Shown here: piece after piece, positions 51,225 to 59,030 of the stretch
Layout: every line of letters begins with the position of its first letter
Position numbering within the stretch: position 1 is the stretch's first letter
Origin: Streptomyces sp. WMMB303
Lineage (GTDB): Bacteria > Actinomycetota > Actinomycetes > Streptomycetales > Streptomycetaceae
DNA: 64,000 nt
Assembly: GCF_029351045.1 (NCBI RefSeq)
Contig: NZ_JARKIN010000001.1
Coordinates: forward strand, 1 to 64,000
Direction: 5' to 3'
Notes under the pieces: model-generated
What the model saw: the letters and a program-made list of their open reading frames with translations, nothing else
Told to the model about the DNA's origin: nothing
Database searches by the model: none
Translations under genes and position numbers: made by a program

Positions 51225-51674
51225 ATGCCCCCAGCACCACACCCGGTCGCCGAGACCCTCTCCTACCTGGCCGGTGAGTGGAGCGTGCGCCGCCAGGTAC
51301 TCGACCGCTCCGGCGGGGGGCGCGGCCGGTTCGACGGGCGCGCGGAATTCCGGGCCGGGACGGGCGGCGAGTGGCTGCATGTGGAGACGGGCGTCCTGGA
51401 GTGGGACGGGGTCCGGCGCGAAGCGGGGCGGACGCTGCGGCTGCTGCCGGGCGCCGCCGGTACCGCCGAGGTGGCCTTCGCGGACGGGCGGTTCTTCCAC
51501 GCTCTCGATCTGCGCAGCGGGCGCTGGACGGCACGGCACCAGTGCGGAGCCGACCTGTACGAGGCCGACTTCACGGTGGTCTCCCCCGCCGAGTGGCGAC
51601 TGTGCTGGCTCGTCCGCGGTCCGGCCAAAGACCAGTTGCTCGACTCCCGCTACCGCCGCCCCGCACACAGCTGA
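51225..51674 (+). CDS. DUF6314-family protein (lipocalin/FABP-like), 149 aa
   Basis: HPVAETLSYLAGEWSVRRQV is the GxW-type start seen in lipocalin-like proteins, followed by paired strands AEFRAGTGGEWLHVETGVLE, DGRFFHALDLRSGRWTARHQ and CGADLYEADFTVVSPAEW. It fits DUF6314 as I remember it. ATG 51225 without a strong ribosome site. Function not known; 89 bases before the ArsR-type regulator in the same direction. Confidence 0.78.
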   Translation: MPPAPHPVAETLSYLAGEWSVRRQVLDRSGGGRGRFDGRAEFRAGTGGEWLHVETGVLEWDGVRREAGRTLRLLPGAAGTAEVAFADGRFFHALDLRSGRWTARHQCGADLYEADFTVVSPAEWRLCWLVRGPAKDQLLDSRYRRPAHS

Positions 51675-51702
51675 CGCCGTCGGGCGCGGGGCCCGCCGCG
51701 CC

Positions 51703-51723
51703 GGTTGACGAACACCGTCAACC
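51703..51723. promoter_or_regulatory. perfect palindrome upstream of the ArsR-type gene
   Basis: GGTTGACG (51703-51710) and CGTCAACC (51716-51723), perfect 8-bp arms with a 5-base centre, 39 bases before the GTG at 51763. Suits autoregulation by the ArsR-type winged helix, though it could also be a terminator stem for the gene before. Confidence 0.6.
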
Positions 51724-51762
51724 GATTCGGTCACCTGCCCTTCGGTCGGCGATGATGAGCCG

Positions 51763-52851
51763 GTGACGTTGAGGATCGACATCGACGGCCTGCCGTCCGA
51801 GCGCGTGCGGTTCGCCGCCTCGCCCCTGGCCGAGCTGACGGCGATGCTGCATGTACTGGCCGAACCCGGGCATCACCCCCGGCACGCCGACTGGGCCGCC
51901 GAGACCTGGGCGGGGATGCCGCCGCATCTGGCCGAGCGGTTGCGTGAGGCGGAGTGCCTCTGGCGCTCCTCGCAGGCCGACTTCCTGATCCCCGCCCGGC
52001 CCCGGCCCACCCTCGCCGAGGAGTTGGACGCCGTGGACCGGATCGACGACGAGACATATGTGACCGCAGCGCTCGTGACCACATGCGGCGGCAGCCGGCG
52101 CCACTTCGCCGCGCCGTCGCCTCTCGCCGACGCGACCACGCGCGAGCGGGCCTTGGGGCTGGCGCTGGCGCGCGGCGCCCGGCACGAGGCGTTCGCCGAA
52201 CGGCTGCTGTCCGATCCGGCCGCTGTACGGTCCCGGGTGCGCCGCACTCTCGAGGACTGTGCCGAAGCCTTCTTCGACGCCGCCTGGTCGGACGTTGCGG
52301 TGCGGCTCGCCTCCGATCTGCGCCTGAAGAACGATTTGCTGCATCGGCACGGCACCGAGGCGGCACTCGCCTCGGTATCCGGCGCCGTCACCCTGGCGCC
52401 GGACGGCAGCTGCATCGTCGTGGACAAGCTGCAGGACAAGGCGACCACCGCCCGCGGCGCCGGGGTCACCTTCGTCCCCAGTGTCTTCGGCAGCCCGCAC
52501 CTGGTGGTGGTGCACGCGACGGGCTGGCAGCCGGTGGTGCAGTATTCCGTGGCCGCCGATCCGGGCCCCGCGGAGACGGTCCCGCTGGAGACGGTGACAC
52601 TCCGGCTGAAGGCGCTCGCCCATCCGGTACGGCTGCGGCTGCTGCGCACCCTGGCCCGGGGTCCGCACACCACCGGCGAACTGGCCCACAGCTGGGGCCT
52701 GTCGCTCCCGGAGACCTCCCGTCACCTGGCCGTGCTGCGCCGGGCGGGCCTGCTCACGACCGAGCGGCGGGGCCGCTATTCCCGGTACACCCTCAGTCTG
52801 CCCGACGTGACCGCGCTCGGCGACGATCTGCTGGCAGCCGTACTGCGCTGA
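51763..52851 (+). CDS. DUF5937/ArsR-type winged-helix regulator, 362 aa
   Basis: A ~260-residue N-terminal domain (RFAASPLAELTAMLHVLAEP, DRIDDETYVTAALVTTCGG) is joined to a C-terminal ArsR winged helix: LKALAHPVRLRLLRTLARGP and LSLPETSRHLAVLRRAGLL. Streptomyces has many of these fusions. No Cys metal site is seen in the recognition helix. GTG 51763. A palindrome lies 40 bases upstream. Confidence 0.88.
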   Translation: MTLRIDIDGLPSERVRFAASPLAELTAMLHVLAEPGHHPRHADWAAETWAGMPPHLAERLREAECLWRSSQADFLIPARPRPTLAEELDAVDRIDDETYVTAALVTTCGGSRRHFAAPSPLADATTRERALGLALARGARHEAFAERLLSDPAAVRSRVRRTLEDCAEAFFDAAWSDVAVRLASDLRLKNDLLHRHGTEAALASVSGAVTLAPDGSCIVVDKLQDKATTARGAGVTFVPSVFGSPHLVVVHATGWQPVVQYSVAADPGPAETVPLETVTLRLKALAHPVRLRLLRTLARGPHTTGELAHSWGLSLPETSRHLAVLRRAGLLTTERRGRYSRYTLSLPDVTALGDDLLAAVLR

Positions 52852-52930
52852 GCCGTTCTCCGTCCCTCGCCGGCGCCGTGCAGACCGAGGCTGTGGACAG
52901 TGCAGGCGCTGCGTGAGGACGATCCGGCAT

Positions 52931-53035
52931 ACGTGGCGGACTACCTTCGTCCAGTTCGTCATCCCGACCGTCGTGGCGACGGCCCTGTACGTCTCCCGGC
53001 TGTCCGCCATGCCGCAGGCGCGCCGCGAAGCGTGA
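52931..53035 (+). pseudogene. C-terminal fragment of a membrane transport-like protein
   Basis: The plus frame 52931-53035 reads TWRTTFVQFVIPTVVATALY and VSRLSAMPQARREA, one membrane helix with a basic tail, like the last helix of a multi-pass protein. The frame is closed by stop codons just upstream, so the rest is missing. The parent family cannot be named. Confidence 0.4.
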
Positions 53036-53078
53036 TCCGCCGGTCCCGGCGGACGGCCGGCGCCGGACTCCGGGTCCC

Positions 53079-53963
53079 TCACGGGGGGCCGCTCTGCGCG
53101 GACGCCGCCTCTCCCGCGCGATCTCCGAGCTCCGTCACCTCCGGCTCCGAGAGCCGCAGGCCGACGGCGCCCAGATCCTCCTCCCACCATTCGGAGGTCG
53201 AGGTTCCGGGCAGCGGCACGGTCACCGGTGCGCGCCGCACCAGCCAGGCCAGGGCCACCTGGGCCGGGGAGGCCCCGTGCCGGGAGGCGATCCTGCCGAG
53301 CGCCGAGTCCGGGGCGGCTCGCAGCTCATTGGCCGGCGGGAACCAGGGGAGGAAGGCGATGCCGTCGTCCGCGCAGACGTCGAGGACGTCGTCGTGGTCG
53401 CGGGTCAGGAGGTCGTAGCGGTCCTGCACCGAGGCGATGTCGGTGACCAGCCGGGCCCGGGCGAGTTCGGCGACGCCGACGTTGCACAGGCCGATGGCGC
53501 GGATCTTCCCCGCGGCACGCAGTTCCACCAGCGCCCCGAGCGATTCCTCCAGCGGCACCGCGGGGTCCACCGCGTTGAGCTGGTAGAGGTCGATCGTCTC
53601 CCGTCGCAGTCTGCGCAGACTCCCCTCGCACGCCTGCCGCAAGTGCTCGGGGCGCCCGTCGGCGCGCCAGGTGTTGCCACCGAGCGCGATGCGGCCGCCC
53701 TTGGTGGAGACCACCACCTCGTCCGGACAGTCGACGAGCGCCTCGGCGATGAGTGTCTCGCTGATCTCGGGCCCGTAGCAGTCGGCCGTGTCGACGAGTT
53801 GGACGCCGGCTTCGACCGCGCGCCGCACGACCGCTGTGGCCGCGGCCGGATCAGGTGGGGGCCCGAATGTTCCGGGCCCGGTCAGCCACGCACCGCCGAA
53901 CCCGATACGGCGCACCCTGAGGTCCGGCCCGATCTGCATGCTTCCAACAGCTGTCCAGTCCAT
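53079..53963 (-). CDS. aldo/keto reductase family oxidoreductase, 294 aa
   Basis: Conserved AKR segments: VRRIGFGGAWLTGPGTFGPP, LVDTADCYGPEISETLIAEA (Asp and Tyr), VVVSTKGGRIALGGNTW (Lys) and the C-terminal LPGTSTSEWWEEDLGAVGLR. The usual catalytic His position reads LYQLNAVDPAVP (Asn), as in a bacterial AKR branch; this may shift its chemistry. ATG 53963 fits the first strand; the frame upstream is open but not coding-like. Confidence 0.87.
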   Translation of the reverse strand: MDWTAVGSMQIGPDLRVRRIGFGGAWLTGPGTFGPPPDPAAATAVVRRAVEAGVQLVDTADCYGPEISETLIAEALVDCPDEVVVSTKGGRIALGGNTWRADGRPEHLRQACEGSLRRLRRETIDLYQLNAVDPAVPLEESLGALVELRAAGKIRAIGLCNVGVAELARARLVTDIASVQDRYDLLTRDHDDVLDVCADDGIAFLPWFPPANELRAAPDSALGRIASRHGASPAQVALAWLVRRAPVTVPLPGTSTSEWWEEDLGAVGLRLSEPEVTELGDRAGEAASAQSGPP

Positions 53964-54250
53964 TCCGCGGGGCCTCGCTCGTTCCGGGGGACGCTCCGCC
54001 GGGTGCCGCACTGAGCCTCGGCCCGGCCCTGCTCAGCGTGTAGTACGGCAGAAAGCGGAGCGCGTCCGGCGCACCGGAGGCGGGCAGAATCTCACCCACG
54101 CGCCCTCGCCCGCGCAGGCGATCCGTCTCCGAAGGGGCCGAATCCGTCGGCTTCCGGGGGGGGCGGGCCTCTTCGCGTCGCGGGGAGCCCGGCTGTCGAG
54201 GCGAGTCTCCGCTCCGGCGGAATTCCCGGTCACGGCATTAGACTCGGGCC

Positions 54251-54718
54251 ATGGGCAGGATCGACCGGGCCGGCAGGGTGATCGGCGCACCGCGGGCGAC
54301 CGTCTACGGAGCGCTTCTCGACCGGGAGGCTCTGGAGGCGTGGCTTCCCCCCGACGGCATGCGCGGGCGGATCGAGCGGTGGGACCCACGGCCCGGCGGC
54401 GGGTTCCGGATGACCCTCACCTACCTGGACCCGGCGGCCGGCCGGGGCAAGACGTCGGCAACGGAGGATGTCGTCGATGTCGGGTTCGCTGCCCTGGTGC
54501 CGTTCGAACGCGTGGTGCAGCAGGCGGTCTTCGAGGCCGATGATCCGTCGTTCGCGGGGACGATGACCATGACCTGGCAGTTGGCTGCCGCCGGTGCGGA
54601 CCGGACGGAGGTCAGCGTCACCGCGACGGGCGTGCCGCCCGGTATCGACCCCGCGGTCCACGAAGCCGGGATCGCGTCCTCGCTGGCCAACCTGGCCTCG
54701 TATGTGGAGGACGACTGA
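54251..54718 (+). CDS. SRPBCC (AHSA1-like) family protein, 155 aa
   Basis: IDRAGRVIGAPRATVYGALL, REALEAWLPPDGMRGRIERW, PGGGFRMTLTYLDPAAGRGK and FAGTMTMTWQLAAAGADRTE follow the AHSA1/START-like pattern, with a C-terminal helix AVHEAGIASSLANLASYVE. Binds an unknown hydrophobic ligand or acts as a co-chaperone-like fold. Start ATG 54251; no ribosome site visible. Confidence 0.87.
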   Translation: MGRIDRAGRVIGAPRATVYGALLDREALEAWLPPDGMRGRIERWDPRPGGGFRMTLTYLDPAAGRGKTSATEDVVDVGFAALVPFERVVQQAVFEADDPSFAGTMTMTWQLAAAGADRTEVSVTATGVPPGIDPAVHEAGIASSLANLASYVEDD

Positions 54719-54741
54719 CGCAGCACGAGCGGGCCCGCGGC

Positions 54742-54915
54742 CTACTGCTCGTGCGCTCGGGTCTGCAGGCGCCAGGTGCTGCCCGCGCACGGCAGCGGCG
54801 GGAAGGTGTGTCCCGCCACGTCGGTGCTCCAATGGTGTCCCTGACCGCAGTCGCACGCGTAGATCCCGCTCACCGGGACCTGCTGTCCCGGTCTGAAGTG
54901 CTTGTCCTCGTCCAT
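54742..54915 (-). CDS. small YjzC/zinc-ribbon-like protein, 57 aa
   Basis: ATG 54915 starts MDEDKHFRPGQQVPVSGIYA. The FRPGQxVPxSGIYxCDC pattern with CDCGQGHHWSTDVAGHTFPP suggests a small zinc-bound beta protein found across bacteria; ligands here would be Cys, Cys and His. Converges on the SRPBCC gene. Function unknown. Confidence 0.65.
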   Translation of the reverse strand: MDEDKHFRPGQQVPVSGIYACDCGQGHHWSTDVAGHTFPPLPCAGSTWRLQTRAHEQ

Positions 54916-55103
54916 ACGCCGGATACTGCGTCCTGGCGGCGCAGAACGCATCCCACCTCGCCGGTCCACCGGCGCTCTCCCCCGTTCGCCGCGCCCGGCG
55001 GACAGCCGGAAGCGGGACATCGCTGATCATGATGCATGGGCTCCGTCCCGCTGGGAAACCGGAGCGGTCGACAGCAGACGACGAGCGAGCAGAGGAGCCC
55101 CCC

Positions 55104-55496
55104 ATGCGCGACGACGAGTTCCTGGCACAGGTGCGCGACCGCGGCGGCTACGCGGACCAGGACGAGGCCAGGGAGGCCACGGAGGCCGTACTGGCCGTAC
55201 TGGCTCAGCGGATCGAGGCCGACGAGGCCCAGGACCTGGCCGACCAGATGCCCACCCCTCTGGACCTCCCCCTCCGCGGCAGCGGCGCCGACGCGGACAC
55301 GAGCGGGGAGGCGTTCGGCCTCGACGAGTTCTACCGGCGCATCGCGGACCGGGCCCAGACGCACACGGACACGGCCAAGCAGCACGCCGCGGCCGTTCTC
55401 TCCACGTTGCCGGAGGCGGTTTCCGCCGGTCAGATCCGGCACATCCGCACGCAGGTGCCCGACGAGTTCGGGCCGCTCTTCGACCATCGGGCGTGA
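55104..55496 (+). CDS. DUF2267-family protein, 130 aa
   Basis: MRDDEFLAQVRDRGGYADQD and ATEAVLAVLAQRIEADEAQD match DUF2267; a second helical half (FYRRIADRAQTHTDTAKQHA, QIRHIRTQVPDEFGPLFD) repeats the same layout. GAGGAG 6 bases before ATG 55104. Two DUF2267 repeats resembling each other are usual. Linked with stress genes in actinomycetes, mechanism unknown. Confidence 0.88.
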   Translation: MRDDEFLAQVRDRGGYADQDEAREATEAVLAVLAQRIEADEAQDLADQMPTPLDLPLRGSGADADTSGEAFGLDEFYRRIADRAQTHTDTAKQHAAAVLSTLPEAVSAGQIRHIRTQVPDEFGPLFDHRA

Positions 55497-55586
55497 CGGC
55501 CTCCGGCCGGTGCGCCGATCCGGGCTGTGTCGCCACGCCCCGGGCGCCCGGGTGATGCCCTTCCGGGTGCTGTCCGGGGTTCGGCT

Positions 55587-56246
55587 TCAGTCCCTGGTGC
55601 CGCCCTCCCGGCGGCGCCGGGCGTGGGCGTGCACCTTGGCCCGGTTGCCGCAGGAGGACATGCTGCACCAGCGGCGGCGTCCGCGGGGGTTGAGGAACAG
55701 CCAGCCGCAGTCGTGCCCTGGACAGGCGTCGATTCCGGGCCGGCCGGGACCGGTCAGCAAAGCCGCCGCGGAGCGGGCGGCGGCCAGCAGCGGCAGTGCG
55801 AGGCCCACCCGGTCGGAGAGCTCCCATCGGGCCAGGGAGGCGTCGCCGCGCGCCGCGGCACCGGTGGCTGTCGCCGGAACGAGGGAGCAGGCGGCCGCGG
55901 CCCGTTCGGCGTGGGCGGCGACGGTGGCGAAGGCGGCCCGGTCGGCGCGGTCGAGCAGGACCGCGTAGAGCGCTGTACGCAGCTCGTGGGCCTCTTCGAG
56001 GACCTCCGCGGCCTGCTCGGCGGCGGCCCCGCCGGATTCCGCACCGCACCGCAGCCCCGCGCACGTCTCCTGGGTGAGCAGTCCCGCATGCTGCGCCCAG
56101 ACCGCGAGGTGCGGATAGTCCGGCAGCCACTCCCGGCGGGGGTGGGGCGGTGCGCCCCACCCCGCCCAGGTGTTGCAGAAGTCCAGGGCGGGGTGTCCCC
56201 CGACCCGTCTCGGCATGCGGTAGCCCGCGACCTCTTCCCAGTGCAC
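55587..56246 (-). CDS. ABATE-domain/CGNR zinc-finger regulator, 219 aa
   Basis: Begins VHWEEVAGYRMPRRVGGHPA with the ABATE block HPALDFCNTWAGWGAPPHPR. The C-terminus holds the CGNR zinc finger: DACPGHDCGWLFLNPRGRRR, WCSMSSCGNRAKVHAHARRR. Four Cys are present. These are stress-responsive DNA-binding proteins. GTG 56246 has GGTGG at -7. Divergent from the secreted protein at 56324, across an inverted site. Confidence 0.9.
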   Translation of the reverse strand: MHWEEVAGYRMPRRVGGHPALDFCNTWAGWGAPPHPRREWLPDYPHLAVWAQHAGLLTQETCAGLRCGAESGGAAAEQAAEVLEEAHELRTALYAVLLDRADRAAFATVAAHAERAAAACSLVPATATGAAARGDASLARWELSDRVGLALPLLAAARSAAALLTGPGRPGIDACPGHDCGWLFLNPRGRRRWCSMSSCGNRAKVHAHARRRREGGTRD

Positions 56247-56274
56247 GGCGCCACCGTACTTGACCCCCGACCGA

Positions 56275-56306
56275 ACTAACCGCTTAATTGAAATCGACCG
56301 GTTAGT
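56275..56306. promoter_or_regulatory. inverted site between CGNR regulator and secreted protein
   Basis: ACTAACCG (56275-56282) and CGGTTAGT (56299-56306), perfect 8-bp arms, 16-base A/T-rich centre (CTTAATTGAAATCGAC). The A/T core is probably the -10/-35 region of both genes. Confidence 0.8.
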
Positions 56307-56323
56307 CTCTGGAGGGGGTCCTC

Positions 56324-56911
56324 GTGCGTCCACGTCTCGCTGTGCTTGCCGTGCCCGTCGTCGTCTGCGCGGCGCTCGGAGCGACCGCTCCCGCGTCCGC
56401 GCGCGCTCCCCTGCCCTCGGCCACGGCCGCCGATCTGCCCGGCCCCGTGGAGAAGTACTTCGATCTCTCCGGCTTCGACCCCGAGCCGTGGCGGCCCTTC
56501 CGCTCGGGGGACGCCACACTGCCCGGCGGCACCTACTGCTCCTTCGACCTGCACCTCCACCCCGTCGAGGACGAGGAGATGGTCCGCGTCGACTCGCGGT
56601 ACCCCGACGGCTCCGTCCACATCAACGAGTACAAGGGCAGGCTCGTCGTGGACTTCACCAACACCGAGACGGGGGCCACCGTCCGGCGCGACCTGTCCGG
56701 GCAGGGGGCGGACGAGCTGCGGCCCGACGGCACCAGCAAGACCTTCGGCGGAGTCGGGCCGTTCGGGGTGGGCTTCAAGCCCACCGACGCCTACCCGGCC
56801 GGGTACTACGTCGTGGACGGCATCCACGTGACGACACGGGAGACCAGCGGCCGCCGGCACATGCCCGTGGCCATCGGTCCCGAGGAGAACATCTGCCGAA
56901 CCCTGGGCTGA
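56324..56911 (+). CDS. secreted hypothetical protein, 195 aa
   Basis: GGAGGGGG about 7 bases before GTG 56324. Signal peptide LAVLAVPVVVCAALGATAPA then ASARAPLP; mature part is beta-rich with DATLPGGTYCSFDLHLHPVE, DEEMVRVDSRYPDGSVHINE and YKGRLVVDFTNTETGA. One Cys pair (YCSF and NICRTLG) could form a disulfide. Related exported proteins occur widely in Streptomyces, function unknown. Divergent from the CGNR gene. Confidence 0.8.
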   Translation: MRPRLAVLAVPVVVCAALGATAPASARAPLPSATAADLPGPVEKYFDLSGFDPEPWRPFRSGDATLPGGTYCSFDLHLHPVEDEEMVRVDSRYPDGSVHINEYKGRLVVDFTNTETGATVRRDLSGQGADELRPDGTSKTFGGVGPFGVGFKPTDAYPAGYYVVDGIHVTTRETSGRRHMPVAIGPEENICRTLG

Positions 56912-57022
56912 CCCCGGCACCCTTCGGCCGCCCGCCTGGCGCCGGGCCGCACGGGATATGTCACCGCTGTTCCAGCACGGGGGTCCCTGTCGGCCGGCAT
57001 CGCGAGGCGGCACACTCAAGGC

Positions 57023-57733
57023 ATGAACGCGCACACGCTCGCCCTGTACGGCTGCGCGGCCGCTGTGGTCGTACCCGGCACGCGCTTGATCACGGCCCGG
57101 CCGGAGGGACGGCCGGCCGGGCCCGGCCGACTGCTCGCGGCCCTGTGGCGACGGCCGGTGCCGCGGGCCGCCGCCGTACTGATGGGCGTGATGGTGGCGA
57201 TGGCCGTGGTGCAGAGCACCGCCCCGGATGTCATACCGCACCTGGAGCGTGCTCCCGACGGACCGTGGTGGCGGGCGGCGACAGCGCTGCTGGTGCAGAC
57301 ATCGGGTTGGTCGCAACTGACCTTCAACCTGGCAGCGCTCGCCGTCGTCGCACCGGCGGCCGAGCGCAGCCTGGGGACGGTGCGGACACCGGTGGTCTTC
57401 CTGCTGTCCGGCGTCGCGGCCCACGTGGTGAGCATGGCGGGCTGGAGCGTGCGCGGCGGGGGTGACTCGGTCGGCATCTGCGGCCTGGTCGGCGCGCTCG
57501 CGGTGGTCTACGCGCTCGACGGCCGGCAGCGGCCGCTGCGGTACCTGTCGGTGCTCGTGCCGACTGCCGGTGCGGTGCTGTGCCTGCTGGAGAACAACCA
57601 CGGCATCGGCGTGCTGACCGGCGTACTGTCGGGGGCCGTGGCCGCACGCGGAGGCAGAGACGACGGCAGGGCGGACGACGGCAAAGACAGCAGCAGGGAT
57701 GGCAGCGGGCCGACCGCGGTGGTGGGTTCGTGA
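57023..57733 (+). CDS. rhomboid-family intramembrane protein, 236 aa
   Basis: Six membrane segments can be drawn (VPRAAAVLMGVMVAMAVVQS, WRAATALLVQTSGWSQLTFN, TPVVFLLSGVAAHVVSMAG, ICGLVGALAVVYALD, YLSVLVPTAGAVLCLLEN, GVLTGVLSGAVAAR). A rhomboid-like fold is indicated by WSQLTFNLAALAVVAPAAER (the usual HLxxN is QLTFN) and the Ser motif in GGGDSVGICGLVGA with His in NNHGIGVLTG. The typical GxSG is altered to DSVGICG, so protease activity is uncertain. Confidence 0.75.
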   Translation: MNAHTLALYGCAAAVVVPGTRLITARPEGRPAGPGRLLAALWRRPVPRAAAVLMGVMVAMAVVQSTAPDVIPHLERAPDGPWWRAATALLVQTSGWSQLTFNLAALAVVAPAAERSLGTVRTPVVFLLSGVAAHVVSMAGWSVRGGGDSVGICGLVGALAVVYALDGRQRPLRYLSVLVPTAGAVLCLLENNHGIGVLTGVLSGAVAARGGRDDGRADDGKDSSRDGSGPTAVVGS

Positions 57734-57950
57734 CGCCCACACCGCCGTGATCCGGGCCGCTGCCGCGCGCTCGCCTGCCGGACGCCGGCCTCCCGCCGAC
57801 GGCAGCCGACGCAGTCACCGGCTCCGGGCCCGCCCGTCGCGAAGGTACGGCGCCTGCCCGAACCGGCGGGGGCCACGGGGGCTGTTCGGGCCGGGCTGCG
57901 CGGCACCGGATCCCCGCGAGTGCGAATGCCGGTCCGGCCCGGCCCACGCC

Positions 57951-58403
57951 TCAGCCATCTGCCGCCGGTGGGGCAACCGCGACCACTCTCCCGGTGGGCG
58001 CGGCCTCCGGCCTGCGCCGGAACACCTCCGCCACCGCGGTGTTCACCACGACGACGACCGCCATGGCCACCGCCGCGACCGGATGCCCCACTCCGTACAG
58101 GGCGGCAGCTCCGCCCCCGAGCACCAGCGCCTTCACCGCGAGCACGGCGGGCAGCCGCGGACGCAGTCGTGCCCTCGGCGCGGCGAACAAGGCCCACAGC
58201 ACAACCGCCGTCAGGGGTGCGCCGATCCCCAGCAGAAATCGAAGGACCGCAGGGCCGCCGACGGTGAAACCCCACCAGCTCAGGCACGCCAGGGCGGCGA
58301 GTTCGAGGAGGAACGCCAGCACTTCGTTGGCGGTGTACCAGCCCCGACCGTCGAGCACGCCTCCGGACCCACGGGATATCGGGGAGTCGGTCGGTCCCGG
58401 CAT
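57951..58403 (-). CDS. YrdB-like (DUF2568) membrane protein, 150 aa
   Basis: GGAGGACTCC before ATG 58403. Four helices: ANEVLAFLLELAALACLSWW, PAVLRFLLGIGAPLTAVVLW, LPAVLAVKALVLGGGAAALY, AVAMAVVVVVNTAVAEVF. The first (NxxLxFxLEL) is the DUF2568 signature. Role unknown. Convergent with the rhomboid-like gene. Confidence 0.85.
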   Translation of the reverse strand: MPGPTDSPISRGSGGVLDGRGWYTANEVLAFLLELAALACLSWWGFTVGGPAVLRFLLGIGAPLTAVVLWALFAAPRARLRPRLPAVLAVKALVLGGGAAALYGVGHPVAAVAMAVVVVVNTAVAEVFRRRPEAAPTGRVVAVAPPAADG

Positions 58404-58581
58404 GGAGTCCTCCCGGTGGGGCCGGACTACCGGCGCGCGGAGACGTGGCGTGGGACGCACGGAGGCACCGGCGTGCCGGGGGTCCGCGCGCGATCGCGGT
58501 CAGCGTACTGCACTGCGGCCTGCCCGGTGTGTCCCCCGCACGGTCGCACCGCCGGAGCCTGGTCGCCCCGCGGAGCGGCCG

Positions 58582-58827
58582 CTATCCGCGTTCGTCCGGG
58601 AGTTCGCTCCGGCGGAGCCGGGCGCGAGCGGTGACCGCGTTGCTAACCATCACGAGCGCGAGCAGGAGCTGGAAAACGACGTAGAGAACGGATTGGCCCG
58701 CCACCGCACCACCGATGCCCAGCAGGACTCCGACGACTGCCAGTACCGGGCAGGCCCGGACGAAGAACTTGTCGAGGGAACGGAGCCACGGCCGGCTCTC
58801 CAGAGGCATCACTGGTCTCTTCTCCAT
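58582..58827 (-). CDS. small two-helix membrane protein, 81 aa
   Basis: MEKRPVMPLESRPWLRSLDK leads to two helices (ACPVLAVVGVLLGIGGAVAG, VLYVVFQLLLALVMVSNAVT) and a basic tail ARARLRRSELPDERG. ATG 58827; the second Met at 58809 is possible. Unknown family; proteins of this layout are common in GC-rich actinomycetes. Confidence 0.65.
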   Translation of the reverse strand: MEKRPVMPLESRPWLRSLDKFFVRACPVLAVVGVLLGIGGAVAGQSVLYVVFQLLLALVMVSNAVTARARLRRSELPDERG

Positions 58828-59030
58828 GGCAACCGAGTACCCCGGGCCGCCTTCTTCAACATCCCCCTTACAGGGGGGAGTACAGCACTTGGGAAGGCTG
58901 CGCGTCCGGCCTCGCGCCCGACCGCCCGGAACCGGCCGCGCAGGGTGACGGGGGCGACGGTGCGGCGCGTCGCCCCCGTGCGGCGCGCGGGATCTGCCCG
59001 GCCCCCGCTCCCCCGTGCTAGGAAGAACGC

